The translations under genes and the position numbers were made by a program. The notes under the pieces were generated by a model. It made no database searches. It saw only the letters and a program-made list of their open reading frames with translations, and was not told the origin of the DNA. A stretch of 64,000 bases of DNA from Actinospineispora spinosispora DSM 44797 (GTDB lineage: Bacteria > Actinomycetota > Actinomycetes > Mycobacteriales > Pseudonocardiaceae): positions 398,891-462,890 of the forward strand of contig NZ_KE386834.1 in NCBI RefSeq assembly GCF_000429025.1, in the 5' to 3' direction. This document shows, piece after piece, positions 50,487 through 60,700 of this stretch. Position 1 is the first letter of the stretch. Each line of letters begins with the position of its first letter.

Positions 50487-51676
50487 CGGGTCCTCTCGAC
50501 GGGATTCGGGTGATCGACGCCGCCACGCTCGCGGCGGGCCCGCTGATCGCCACCTGGATGGCCGAGTTCGGCGCCGAGGTGATCAAGATCGAGCAGCCGG
50601 ACGGCGGCGACCCGCTGCGCCAGTGGGGCGCGCAGCGCGACGGCGTCGGGCTGATGTGGAAGAGCCTCGGCCGCAACAAGAAGTCGGTGACCCTCAACCT
50701 GCGTGAACCGGCGGGCCGCGACCTGCTGCGTGACCTGGCGAGCAAGGCCGACGTGCTGGTGATGAACCTCAGACCGTCCACCCTGGCCCGCTGGGAACTG
50801 ACCCACGACGACCTCAAGGCGGCGAACCCGGGGCTGGTCATGGTGCACGTCACCGGGTTCGGAGCGGGCGGGCCGAAGAGCGACCGGCCGGGGTTCGGCA
50901 CGCTCGGTGAGGCGATGAGCGGGTTCGCGCACCTGACCGGCCATCCGGAGGGCCCGCCCACACTGCCGTCGTTCATGCTCGCGGACGGCGTCGCGGCGCT
51001 GACCGCCACCTACGCGGTGATGATGGCGCTGTACCACCGCGATGTGCGCGGCGGACCCGGCCAGCTGATCGACATCAACCTGATCGAACCCCTGGCCCGG
51101 CTGATCGAACAGCCCGTCCTGACCTATGACCAGCTCGGCGCCATCCCCGGCCGCACCGGCAACCGATGGGACATCAGCGCGCCGCGCAACACCTACCGTA
51201 CGAAGGACGGGCACTGGCTGGCGATGTCCGGCAGCGCGCCGACCATCGCGATGCGGGCACTGCGCGCCGTCGGCAGGGCCGATCTGACCACCGACCCCCG
51301 GTTCGCCGAGGCACAGCAGCGGTTGACACACGCGGCCGAGATCGACGCGGTGATGGCCGACTGGATCGGCCAGCACACCCTCGACGACGCGATGGCGGTG
51401 TTCGAAGAGGCCGAGGTGGCGGCCGCTCCGGTCTACAACGCTGAACAGCTCCTCGCCGACCCGCAGCTTGAGGCGCGCGACGTCTATCCCAGCTTCCCGG
51501 ACCCCGACCTCGGCCGGATGCGCGTGCAGGCGCCGGTGCCGCGCTTCTCCGAGACGCCCGGCGCGGTGCACCACCTGGGTGCCGCGCTGGGCGAACACAC
51601 CACCGAGGTCTACCGCGACCTGCTCGGGCTGGACGACGCACGGCTTGCCGAGCTGCGCGCGTCCGGCGTCATCTAG
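50483..51676 (+). CDS. Class III CoA-transferase (CaiB/BaiF family)
   Basis: The product is 397 residues. It has the family start (LDGIRVIDAATLAAGPLIATWMAEFGAEVIKIEQPDGGDPLR), the KSVTLNLREPAGRDLL stretch, and the catalytic Asp168 in FMLADGVAAL. Class III transferases move CoA between acids such as succinate, oxalate, formate, malate or carnitine derivatives. Between an importer and a CitE-like lyase it most likely activates the imported acid or its product. It is coupled to the MFS gene (ATGA). Confidence 0.93.
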   Translation: MTGPLDGIRVIDAATLAAGPLIATWMAEFGAEVIKIEQPDGGDPLRQWGAQRDGVGLMWKSLGRNKKSVTLNLREPAGRDLLRDLASKADVLVMNLRPSTLARWELTHDDLKAANPGLVMVHVTGFGAGGPKSDRPGFGTLGEAMSGFAHLTGHPEGPPTLPSFMLADGVAALTATYAVMMALYHRDVRGGPGQLIDINLIEPLARLIEQPVLTYDQLGAIPGRTGNRWDISAPRNTYRTKDGHWLAMSGSAPTIAMRALRAVGRADLTTDPRFAEAQQRLTHAAEIDAVMADWIGQHTLDDAMAVFEEAEVAAAPVYNAEQLLADPQLEARDVYPSFPDPDLGRMRVQAPVPRFSETPGAVHHLGAALGEHTTEVYRDLLGLDDARLAELRASGVI

Positions 51677-51687
51677 GAGGTACCCAC

Positions 51688-52593
51688 GTGTCCGTACGAC
51701 CCAGACGTTCCGAGCTGGCCACCCCCGCCAGCAACGAGTGGATGTTCGCCAAGTCCGCCGCGTCCGACGCCGACCTGGTGTTCCTCGACCTGGAGGACGC
51801 CTGCGCGCCGGCCGAACGGGAGGCGGCCAGGGGCAAGGCGGCGAAGGCGTTGCGTGAGCTGGACTGGGGCCGCACCACCCGCGCGATCCGGATGAACGGC
51901 GTCGACACCCGCTGGGCACACGGCGACGTGATCGAGGTGGTCACCGAGGCGCGCGACGCCCTCGACGTGATCATCGTGCCGAAGGTGCGCGAGGCGCGGG
52001 ACGTGTGGTGGGTGGACGTCCTGCTCACCCAGCTCGAACAGACCCTCGGCATGACCAAGCGCATCGCGCTCGAAGTGCTCATCGAGGAGACCGAGGGACT
52101 GCAGAACGTCGCCGAGATCGCCCGCGCCAGCACCCGGCTCGAAGCGATCATCTTCGGTGTCGGCGACTTCTCCGCCTCCCAGGGCGCCCGCGTCGACACG
52201 AACTTCGACCCGATCGTCGACTACCCCGGCGACATGTGGCACTACGCACGGGCCAGGGTCGTCGTCGCCGCTCGGGCCGCCGGCATCGACGCGATCGACG
52301 CCCCGTTCCCCAACTACCAGGACCCCGCCGCCTACCGCACCGCGTGCGAGCGGGCGGGCGCGATGGGCTATGTCGGCAAGTGGGCCATCCACCCCAGCCA
52401 GATCGAACCCGCCAACGACGTCTTCGCGCCGACCGACGCCGAGATCGACCATGCCCGCAGAGTCGTCGCCGCCTACCGCGACGCGGAGGCGACGGGGAGG
52501 GGCGCCACCGGGCTCGATGGCATGTTGGTCGACGCCGCCCACCTGCGTCTGGCCGACAACATCACCCGCAAGGCCGAACTGCTCGGCCGGTAA
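51688..52593 (+). CDS. HpcH/HpaI aldolase/citrate lyase beta-like (CitE) protein
   Basis: The product is 301 residues with a TIM-barrel fold. RRSELATPASNEWMFAKSAASDADLVFLDLEDACAP contains the substrate and metal acid residues, KRIALEVLIEETEGLQN the catalytic glutamate region, and GVGDFSAS the Mg-binding Asp. This is the acyl-CoA lyase branch (malyl-, citramalyl- and similar CoA esters). It would cleave the CoA ester made by the previous gene. The GTG start follows GGAGG. The NtaA-type monooxygenase follows after 12 bp. Confidence 0.92.
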   Translation: MSVRPRRSELATPASNEWMFAKSAASDADLVFLDLEDACAPAEREAARGKAAKALRELDWGRTTRAIRMNGVDTRWAHGDVIEVVTEARDALDVIIVPKVREARDVWWVDVLLTQLEQTLGMTKRIALEVLIEETEGLQNVAEIARASTRLEAIIFGVGDFSASQGARVDTNFDPIVDYPGDMWHYARARVVVAARAAGIDAIDAPFPNYQDPAAYRTACERAGAMGYVGKWAIHPSQIEPANDVFAPTDAEIDHARRVVAAYRDAEATGRGATGLDGMLVDAAHLRLADNITRKAELLGR

Positions 52594-52605
52594 GGAACGC
52601 TGACG

Positions 52606-53952
52606 ATGAGCGACCGACAGATGACCCTGGTCGGCTTCATGCAGGCCGGGAACGTGACCGTGTACTCCGGTTCGTGGCGCTACCCGTCCGCCGAGCTGGG
52701 CTTTCTCGACCTCGACTACTACACGAAGATCGCCCGCACACTCGAGGAAGGCACGTTCGACCTGGTCTTCTTCGACGACCGGCTGGCGATGCCCGGGGTC
52801 TACGGCCGTTCGGTCGCCGACGCGGTGCGTTACGGCGCCCGGCCGGTGAAGCTCGACCTGACCGCGGTGCTCGGCGGGATCATCGGCGCCACCAGCCGCA
52901 TCGGCGTCGGCGCGACCTACTCCACGACGTACTACGACCCGTTCCACGTGGCGCGCACGTTCGCCACGCTGGACCACCTGTCCAAGGGTCGCGCCGCCTG
53001 GAACGTCGTGACCTCGGTCAACGACTCCGAGGCGCAGAACTTCGGGCTGGAGCAGCACCTCGGTCACGACGAACGCTACGACCGCGCCCAGGAGTTCCTG
53101 GAGGCGGTCACCGCACTGTGGGACTCGTGGGCGGACGACGCGCTGGTGATGGACCGGGAGAGCGGCATCTTCGCCGACCCGGACAAGGTCCGGGAGATCA
53201 ACTTCGAGGGCAAGTGGTTCAAGGTCCGCGGCCCGTTGACCGTGCCCCGCACGCCCCAGGGCCATCCGGCGTTGCTGCAGGCGGGTTCGTCGGGCCGGGG
53301 CCGCGAGTTCGCCGCCGAATGGGCGGACCTGATCTTCACCGCCGACCCCGGACTGGCCGTCGCCCGCCAGCACTACGCGGACCAGCGGGAACGGATCGGT
53401 GCCGCGGGCCGGAACCCGGACCAGGTCAAGATCCTGCCGATGGCCTACGTCGTGGTCGGGGAGACGCAGGCGATCGCGGAGGAGAAGGAGCAGCTGTTCC
53501 TCCACAGCTACGTCCATCCGATCGCGTCGCTGACGCTGCTGTCCGAAGTGCTGAACTACGACTTCGCCCAGCACGACCTCGACGACCCGGTGACCGACGC
53601 GATGATCGAGGCGAGCTCGGGCATCCGGGGCCTGTTCGAGGGCGTCAAACGCCATCTCGGCCGGGACGACCTGACCGTGCGGGACCTGGCCGCGCACCGC
53701 GCGACGCTGCTGCAGGGGCCCCGGTTCGTGGGGACCGCGCAGCAGGTGGCCGACCAGATGGAGGAGTGGTTCACCACCGGTGCCTGCGACGGTTTCGTGC
53801 TCGCCGCGACCCACCTGCCCGGCGCGTTCGAGGAGTTCGTCCGCATGGTCGTGCCGATCCTGCGCGCCCGCGGCCTGTTCCGCACCGAGTACACCGGAAC
53901 GACGCTGCGCGACCACCTCTCGCTGGAACGCCCGGCATTACCCGCGAGGTAA
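52606..53952 (+). CDS. LLM-class flavin-dependent monooxygenase, NtaA family
   Basis: The product is 448 residues, clearly a paralogue of the gene at 765: LDHLSKGRAAWNVVTS, ERYDRAQEFLEAVTALWDSWADDA, KVRGPLTVPRTPQGHPALLQAGSSGRGREFA. It should be an FMNH2-dependent oxygenase acting on an N- or S-containing small molecule, as in nitrilotriacetate or EDTA degradation. In this operon it probably performs the first or a tailoring oxidation before or after CoA activation. No flavin reductase is encoded in the operon. Confidence 0.93.
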   Translation: MSDRQMTLVGFMQAGNVTVYSGSWRYPSAELGFLDLDYYTKIARTLEEGTFDLVFFDDRLAMPGVYGRSVADAVRYGARPVKLDLTAVLGGIIGATSRIGVGATYSTTYYDPFHVARTFATLDHLSKGRAAWNVVTSVNDSEAQNFGLEQHLGHDERYDRAQEFLEAVTALWDSWADDALVMDRESGIFADPDKVREINFEGKWFKVRGPLTVPRTPQGHPALLQAGSSGRGREFAAEWADLIFTADPGLAVARQHYADQRERIGAAGRNPDQVKILPMAYVVVGETQAIAEEKEQLFLHSYVHPIASLTLLSEVLNYDFAQHDLDDPVTDAMIEASSGIRGLFEGVKRHLGRDDLTVRDLAAHRATLLQGPRFVGTAQQVADQMEEWFTTGACDGFVLAATHLPGAFEEFVRMVVPILRARGLFRTEYTGTTLRDHLSLERPALPAR

Positions 53953-53987
53953 TCGACCCGCGCGATGCGCGCGGAGACCATTGCGGT

Positions 53988-54926
53988 GTGAATAAGTTCA
54001 GTGAGCAGACCCAGGTTGGGCTGCTGTTGCCCAGCCGCGAGACCGCGATGACCGGGCGGCACGACGCCGCCCGGCTCGTCGAACTGGCGGTACTGGCCGA
54101 GCAGGCCGGATTCGACTCCGTGTGGACCGGCGACTCACCGCTGGCGCGTACCCGGCTCGACCCGATCGCGCTGCTCTCCGCGGTGTCCGCGGTGACCGAA
54201 CGGGTCCGGGTGGGCACCGCGACCCTCGTCGCGGCGCTGCGTCACCCGGCGCTGGCGGCGCACTCGCTGTCGTCGGTGGACCAGCTCTCTGGCGGCAGGC
54301 TCATCACCACGGTCGGAGGAGGTTTCCCCAACGCGGAGACCGAACGCGAGTTCGGCTCGGTCGCGGTGCCGTTCACCGGTCGGGTCGGCGCGCTGGATCG
54401 GGCGGTGCAGGCCTGGCGGGCGGGCTGGGCGGCGCCCAGGTCGACCGACCCGTTCGTGCCGCTGCCCGCTGTCCGGCAGGGCGGTCCGCCGGTGTGGCTG
54501 GCGGGCAGCGACACCCCTCGGGTGATCGAGCGGGTGGCGAGCCGCTACGACGGCTGGCTGCCGTTCCTGCCGGACGTCTCCGCGTACGAGGTGGCCTGGA
54601 AGGCGATCCGGGCGCGGGCGTCGGAACTGGGCCGCACCGTGACACCCGGGATGTTCGCGACGGTCCTGCTCAGCTCGGATCCGGTTCGGGCACAGCGCGA
54701 GCTCGACGAGTACGCCCTGGCCTACTACCGGCGCCCGGTGGCCGAGATGAGCACGTTCCAGGCCTACCGAGCCGGAACGGCCGAAGAACTGGTCGCCTGG
54801 CTGGGAGACTACGTACGGGCCGGCGCCCGCCATCTCGTGCTGAGGGTCGGCTCGTTCGAGCCGACCGCTCAGATCGAGAGGCTTGCCGAGGAAGTACTGC
54901 CGGCGTTGAGGCGGCTCAGCCCTTGA
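53988..54926 (+). CDS. LLM-class flavin-dependent oxidoreductase
   Basis: The product is 312 residues, a shorter luciferase-like barrel than the NtaA-type gene before it. RETAMTGRHDAARLVELAVLAEQAGFDSVWTGDSPLARTRLDPIALL and LSSVDQLSGGRLITTVGGGFPNAETEREFG show the fold, which is used by FMN- or F420-dependent enzymes. The start is a GTG at 53988, which GGAGACC precedes. It is the last gene of the operon; its 3' end overlaps the convergent SRPBCC gene by 11 bp. Confidence 0.88.
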   Translation: MNKFSEQTQVGLLLPSRETAMTGRHDAARLVELAVLAEQAGFDSVWTGDSPLARTRLDPIALLSAVSAVTERVRVGTATLVAALRHPALAAHSLSSVDQLSGGRLITTVGGGFPNAETEREFGSVAVPFTGRVGALDRAVQAWRAGWAAPRSTDPFVPLPAVRQGGPPVWLAGSDTPRVIERVASRYDGWLPFLPDVSAYEVAWKAIRARASELGRTVTPGMFATVLLSSDPVRAQRELDEYALAYYRRPVAEMSTFQAYRAGTAEELVAWLGDYVRAGARHLVLRVGSFEPTAQIERLAEEVLPALRRLSP

Positions 54927-55356
54927 AGTGAGTGACGAGTGCCTCGATGCCGGCGCCGTACACGCCCGCCGCGAACGTGTTGGTCATGTCCTGCTCGACG
55001 TCGGCGTCGGAGTCGAACCAGGCCCACCACTCGACGAACGCCTCGCCGGTCGCGGTGATCGGCGCGACCCGCACGGTCGAGCGGTAGCTGCGGACCGGCA
55101 GCGGGCCCGGGTCGGTGAACGCGTAGGTGTAGCTGCGGTCGTCGTCGTCGAGGATGAGCAGCCGCTCGGACACCTGGGCGCCGTCGGCGAGCGTGAGGTT
55201 ACGGACGGCGCCCGCCTCCTGGGCGGTCCTTCCGTCCTCGATCTCGCTCTCGGTGATCATGGGGTGCCAGCTGGGGAGTCCGTTGAACTGACGGACGATC
55301 TCCCAGACGTCGTCGGCTGACGCGGGGACGACACCACTTGCGTAAGGGCGGGGCAT
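54916..55356 (-). CDS. SRPBCC family protein (polyketide cyclase/dehydrase-like)
   Basis: The product is 146 residues. The START/Bet v1-like pattern is ASADDVWEIVRQFNGLPSWHPMITESEIEDG near the N-terminus, ending in the long C-terminal helix with TNTFAAGVYGAGIEALVTHF. Members bind hydrophobic ligands or act as cyclases; no specific role can be assigned. GGAAGG precedes the ATG. It is convergent with the LLM operon and may be a separate unit. Confidence 0.85.
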   Translation of the reverse strand: MPRPYASGVVPASADDVWEIVRQFNGLPSWHPMITESEIEDGRTAQEAGAVRNLTLADGAQVSERLLILDDDDRSYTYAFTDPGPLPVRSYRSTVRVAPITATGEAFVEWWAWFDSDADVEQDMTNTFAAGVYGAGIEALVTHFKG

Positions 55357-55460
55357 GGGGGGTCCTTCCTGGTTCGGCGGTGAAGCAGGTTGCGGTCAGT
55401 CCTACCGGTGACGGGGGTTACCCGCTAGTCGGGGTTCGTGACCAGTGGGGTGCCGCTGCC

Positions 55461-55532
55461 GACTTTGCACATCCACGTGCTGCGTCGCACATGTCCGGAC
55501 GTGTGCGACGCAGCACGTAGGTGCGCACAGTG
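55461..55532. repeat. Seventy-base palindrome, GTCGCACA family (copy 2)
   Basis: The 22-nt inner arms (55475-55496 and 55497-55518) match except for one position; the outer flanks pair imperfectly. The centre is GTCCGGAC. It closely matches the palindrome at 32377-32446. It lies between the SRPBCC start and the SpoIIE-type gene end on the minus strand. Confidence 0.8.
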
Positions 55533-55552
55533 CCGGTGATGGGGCGGGAGAC

Positions 55553-57619
55553 TCACGGGCTGGCGCGAACCGCCAACAGCGCGATGTCGTCCCGCCGAGG
55601 CCCGGACGAGAACGCCTCGACAGCGGATCGGACGGAGGCGATCACATGCCGCCCCTCCCCACCGGCGGTGGCCGAGGCGGCGGAGAGCAACCGCTCGGAC
55701 CCGAACTGCTCACGTCCCCGGCGACGCTCGGTCACCCCGTCGGTGTAGGCGAGCAGAGTGTCCCCGGCGTACAGCCGATGCTGCGTGGCGACGAGCTTGA
55801 GCTGCGAGGTCAGCCCGACGGCTGTTCCGTACGAGCCGATGAACTCGGCAGTCCCGTCAGAACGTGCCAGCACGGCCCGAGGATGACCGGCCAGGATCAG
55901 CTCGACGGTCAACCCGGGCGGCTCACCGGGCGGCGGGCGGGAGATCAACGCGGCCGCGAGGGTGCAGAACTGCGAGGGGTCCGCCGCATCCATCATGACC
56001 TCGTTGAGGATCTCGATGGCGCGGGTCAGCGAGCTGCCCTCGCGGATGAGGACGCGCAGGACGTCGCGCACCATGCCGGTGCGCGCGGCGGCGCGGGCGC
56101 CCTTGCCGCACACGTCGCCGATCGAGGCGAGCCACTGCTGCGGGCTCAGGGTCAGGACGTCGTAGAAGTCGCCGCCGACGTCGCTTCCCGCGCTGGCCGG
56201 CAGGTACTCGGCGGCGAACTCGATGCCGGGTTCCCTCGGGAGCGCCCGGGGCAACAGGGCCTGCTGCAACGCCTGCGACGTGGCGATGTGCGCGGCGGTG
56301 GTCTGGGCGTTGTCGATCGCCAGCGAGGCCCGGCGCGCGATGTCGCCGATCAGGGCGACGTCCTCGGGTGTGTGCGAACGGCCGGCGGGGCGCCCGACGA
56401 GCAGGACCCCGATGGGCTGGGCCCTGGCGGTCAGGCCGACCGCGACGCCGTCGGTCGGTTCGCTGAACCAGCCGGGCGCGGCACTGCCGTCGAGGATCTC
56501 GTCCAGCTGGTGGCGCAGGTCGGCTGGCGGTGTCGGGTCCAGCGCCGCACGCAGGTCGGGGATGGTCTCGTCGTCGGCGTGGGTCAACGCGGACAGCCGC
56601 AGCTGGCTGGTCTCGTCGAGCAGGAGGACCGCGCACCACTGGCCGAGCCGGGGGACCACGACCTGTGGCACCAGTGCCACGACCAGCGGCACCTCCATGG
56701 ACTGGCCGAACAGCTCGCTGGCGTCCGCGAGGTAGGCCATCCAGGCGCGGCGGCGCAGGTCGGCGTCGCGCAGCCAGTCCTTCTCCACCGCGAGCGCAAT
56801 CCGCTGCGCGGTCAGTTCCGCGATCTCGGTGTTGACGCTCGCGGTCGACTCGGTGCCCGCCGCCGGCAGGATGCGCAGCACACCGCGTAGCGGCGACGTG
56901 AGCGGCAGCCCCACCTCGACGAACGGGGTGCCGGGCAGTGCGGACGGGTCGGCGCCGTCGTGGGCGAGCGAGAACGCGCCGGAGCCGTCCCCGTGGTCCA
57001 CGTCGACGCTGACGCCTTCGGCGCCGAGCACCTCGCGGAGCCTGCGGATCAGCTCGGCGACCAGCACCGGCATCTCCAGGCGCAGACCCAGCGACGTCGG
57101 GACATGCAGCAGCTGGCGGACCTGCTCGGTGTCCGGCCACTCGGCGACCAGGCTGGGCAGCTCGATCGCCTGCGGCGTCCCGTTGCGCGTCGCCGCGCTC
57201 GGCTCGCCACGCGCGATCGAGAACCAGATGCGGTGCGTGCCGTCCCGATCGTGGCGGGTACCCCAGGACGTGGCGAGCTGCTCGACGAGCATCAGCCCAC
57301 GTCCGTGGCTGGCCGCTCTGCCGAACTTCGGCCGGGGACGGGACAGGTGCAGCTCGAGGGGGCCCGCGCCGTGGTCGGTCACCGCGACCATGATCTCGTC
57401 GGGCCGGATGCTCAGCTCGACCTCGAACTCGGTTCCCGCGTGCAGGGTCGCGTTGTCGCAGAGTTCGCTGGCCAGCAGCAACACCGTGTCGGCGAGTTCG
57501 TCGTCCCCGTCGGCCGATAAACTGGCATTACTCATCTCGCGGCGTAGCATCGCGCGGGCACGCCCCGAGGACGCGGCGTTGGGTGGCAACCGCAGCCACC
57601 GGTCCAGCCGATCTGTCAC
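55553..57619 (-). CDS. osaC: RsbW/GAF/PP2C multidomain regulator (OsaC-like)
   Basis: The product is 688 residues. The N-terminal 140 residues form a histidine-kinase-like ATPase of the RsbW/SpoIIAB type (DTVLLLASELCDNATLHAGTEFE and DHGAGPLELHLS ... GRGLMLVEQLATSWG). One or two GAF domains follow (about 190-280 and 300-440). The C-terminal 240 residues are a PP2C/SpoIIE phosphatase (GSDVGGDFYDVLTL, ASIGDVCGKGARAAA, LAYTDGVTERR, RRDDIALLAVR). In Streptomyces coelicolor OsaC, which has this domain set, controls SigB after osmotic shock. The gene is divergent from the osaA-like kinase, as in that locus. The GTG at 57619 lacks a Shine-Dalgarno; an ATG at 57643 is possible. Confidence 0.85.
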   Translation of the reverse strand: MTDRLDRWLRLPPNAASSGRARAMLRREMSNASLSADGDDELADTVLLLASELCDNATLHAGTEFEVELSIRPDEIMVAVTDHGAGPLELHLSRPRPKFGRAASHGRGLMLVEQLATSWGTRHDRDGTHRIWFSIARGEPSAATRNGTPQAIELPSLVAEWPDTEQVRQLLHVPTSLGLRLEMPVLVAELIRRLREVLGAEGVSVDVDHGDGSGAFSLAHDGADPSALPGTPFVEVGLPLTSPLRGVLRILPAAGTESTASVNTEIAELTAQRIALAVEKDWLRDADLRRRAWMAYLADASELFGQSMEVPLVVALVPQVVVPRLGQWCAVLLLDETSQLRLSALTHADDETIPDLRAALDPTPPADLRHQLDEILDGSAAPGWFSEPTDGVAVGLTARAQPIGVLLVGRPAGRSHTPEDVALIGDIARRASLAIDNAQTTAAHIATSQALQQALLPRALPREPGIEFAAEYLPASAGSDVGGDFYDVLTLSPQQWLASIGDVCGKGARAAARTGMVRDVLRVLIREGSSLTRAIEILNEVMMDAADPSQFCTLAAALISRPPPGEPPGLTVELILAGHPRAVLARSDGTAEFIGSYGTAVGLTSQLKLVATQHRLYAGDTLLAYTDGVTERRRGREQFGSERLLSAASATAGGEGRHVIASVRSAVEAFSSGPRRDDIALLAVRASP

Positions 57620-57771
57620 ACGAGCAGTCTGCCAAGTGCACAACCGGTCGGCGCGGGCGCCCGTCTAGGTGGTGGGCAGATAGAGTCCTCGGGAGGGCGC
57701 GGCAACTGGTGGGGCGTGGTGGCCTGCTCGCTTGTGCGGCGGTCACCGGGCGAACAAGAGGGACGCCGATC

Positions 57772-60700
57772 ATGACGAAGAGCAGTGATACCGCTGTGAG
57801 CGGGGATGAGGCATTGCTGCGCGATCTCGCGTCGGCGATGATCGCGGTGCAACGCGGTGAGCTGAAGGTCCGGCTACCCCGGCGGGTGGGGATGGCGGGC
57901 GAGGTCAGCGACCTGTTCAACGAGCTCGTCGTGATGCTGGAGAAACGCAACCGCGACCTGTTGCGGATCAGCCGGGTGGTCGGGCGCGAAGGCCGGATGC
58001 TGGAGCGGCTGGACGAGGACGCGGTGGACGGCTCCTGGGCCGAGGCCACCCACTCGGTCAACTCGCTGATCGACGACCTGGCCAGGCCCACCGCCGAGAT
58101 CGCGCGCGTGCTCGCCGCCGTCGCCGAGGGTGACCTGTCCGAGCACATGGCCCTGGAGATCGAGGGACGGCCGCTGCGCGGTGAGTTCCTGCGGATCGGC
58201 CGCACGGTGAACAAGATGGTGAACCAGCTGTCGAGTTTCGCCGACGAGGTGACCCGGGTCGCCCGTGAGGTGGGTACCGAGGGCAAGTTGGGTGCTCAAG
58301 CCCAGGTCAAGGACGTCGCCGGTACCTGGCGCGACCTGACCGACAACGTCAACCAGCTCGCCGACAACCTGACCCGTCAGGTGCGCAACATCGCGCAGGT
58401 GACCACGGCGGTGGCGCGGGGTGACCTGTCGCAGAAGATCACCGTGGATGCGCGCGGTGAGATTCTGGAGCTGAAGAGCACGGTCAACACGATGGTCGAC
58501 CAGCTGTCCAGCTTCGCCGACGAGGTGACGCGTGTCGCGCGTGAGGTGGGTACCGAGGGCAAGCTGGGTGGTCAGGCGCACGTCAGCGACGTGGCCGGTA
58601 CCTGGCGCGACCTGACCGACAACGTCAACTACATGGCCTCCAACCTGACCGGCCAGGTGCGCAACATCGCGCAGGTGACCACGGCGGTGGCGCGGGGTGA
58701 CCTGTCGCAGAAGATCACCGCGGACGCGCGCGGTGAGATTCTGGAGCTGAAGAGCACGGTCAACACGATGGTCGACCAGCTGTCCAGCTTCGCCGACGAG
58801 GTGACGCGCGTTGCGCGTGAGGTGGGTACCGAGGGCAAGCTGGGTGGTCAGGCGGAGGTCAAGGACGTCGCCGGGACCTGGCGCGACCTGACCGAGAACG
58901 TCAACCAGCTCGCCGACAACCTCACCGGCCAGGTGCGCAACATCGCGCAGGTGACCACGGCGGTGGCCAAGGGTGACCTGTCGCAGAAGATCACCGTCGA
59001 CGCGCGCGGTGAGATGCTCGAGCTGAAGAGCACGGTCAACACGATGGTCGACCAGCTCTCCAGCTTCGCCGACGAGGTGACCCGTGTCGCGCGTGAGGTG
59101 GGTACCGAGGGCAAGCTGGGTGGTCAGGCCGAGGTCAAGGACGTCGCCGGTACCTGGCGTGACCTGACCGAGAACGTCAACCAGCTGGCCTCGACGCTGA
59201 CCTCACAGCTGCGCGCCATCTCGGTCGTGTCCACCGCCGTGGCCCGAGGTGACCTGACCCAGCAGATTCAGATCGCCGCGATGGGTGAGGTCGCCGCGCT
59301 GCGCGACAACATCAACCAGATGATCCTCACCCTGCGCGAGACCACCAAGGAGAACGCCGAGCAGGGCTGGCTGGACTCGAACCTGGCTCGGATCAGCGCA
59401 CTGCTGCAGGGCCAGCGTGACCTCACCGAGGTCAGCAAGCTGATCATGAATGAGGCCGCACCGCTGGTCAACGCCCAGGTCGGTGCCTTCTTCCTGCCCG
59501 CGAATCCGGTGACGACCGACCAGTCGGACAGCGGCAAGGACGACCCGATGCGCGAGGTCTGGCAGATGAGCGCCGGGTACGCGCTCAATCCCCAGGCCAC
59601 GCCGCGCGGGTTCCGGGTGGGCGAAGGCCTGGTCGGGCAGGCCGCGGCGACGAAACAGGTCGTCCTGGTCACCCACATCCCCGCCGACTACCTGCCGATC
59701 GGCTCCGGACTCGGCACGATCTCACCGACGGCGATCGTCGTGCTGCCGGTGCTGTTCGAGGGGGAGTCGCTCGGGGTGATCGAGTTCGGGTCCGTGAGCA
59801 CGTTCCCGCAGCTGCACCTGACGTTCCTGGAACGGCTCGCCGGGACCCTCGGTGTCACGATCGCGTCGATCCAGGCCAACAGTCGTACCGAGGAGCTGCT
59901 CGGTCAGTCCCAGCGGCTCGCGGTCGAGCTGCAGTACCAGTCCGCCGAGCTCCAGCGCACCAACGCGGAGCTGGAGGAGAAGGCGGCGCTGCTGTTCGAG
60001 CAGAACCGCAACATCGAGATCAAGAACATGGAGATCGACGCGGCCCGGCGCGGCGTCGAGGAGAACGCCCAGCAGCTGGCGCGGGCGAGCCAGTACAAGT
60101 CCGAGTTCCTCGCCAACATGAGCCACGAGCTGCGGACCCCGCTCAACTCGCTGCTGCTGCTGTCCCGGCTGCTCGCCGACAACGAGGAGCGCAACCTCAC
60201 GAGCAAGCAGAAGGAGTTCGCGACCACGATCCACAACGCGGGCTCCGAGCTGCTGCTGCTGATCGACGACATCCTGGACCTGTCCAAGATCGAGGCCGGC
60301 CGGGTGGATCTGGACCCGCAGCCGGTCGCGCTGGCGCAGGTCCGGGCCTACGTCGAGCAGGCCTTCGTGCCGCAGGCCGAGGACAAGGGACTGGAGCTGC
60401 GGGTGCACATCGCGCCCGAGCTGCCGTCCACGGTCAGCACCGACGCGCAGCGGCTGCAGCAGATTCTGCGCAACCTGCTGTCCAACGCGATCAAGTTCAC
60501 CGCCGAGGGCGAGGTGACGCTGTCGGTCGGGCCCGCTTCGCAGGGCGACGCGCCGTTCGGCGTTCCCGAGCTGGACGCCGCGCGTACCGTGCTGGCGTTC
60601 ACCGTCCGCGACACCGGGATCGGCATCGTCACCGACAAGCTGGACATGATCTTCGAGGCGTTCCAGCAGGCGGACGGCACGACCAGCCGCAAGTACGGCG

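Noticed and set aside
51673..53916. Open frame of about 750 codons on the minus strand
   Set aside because: It is antisense to CitE and the NtaA-type monooxygenase, both with strong motifs; no domain was recognised in it.
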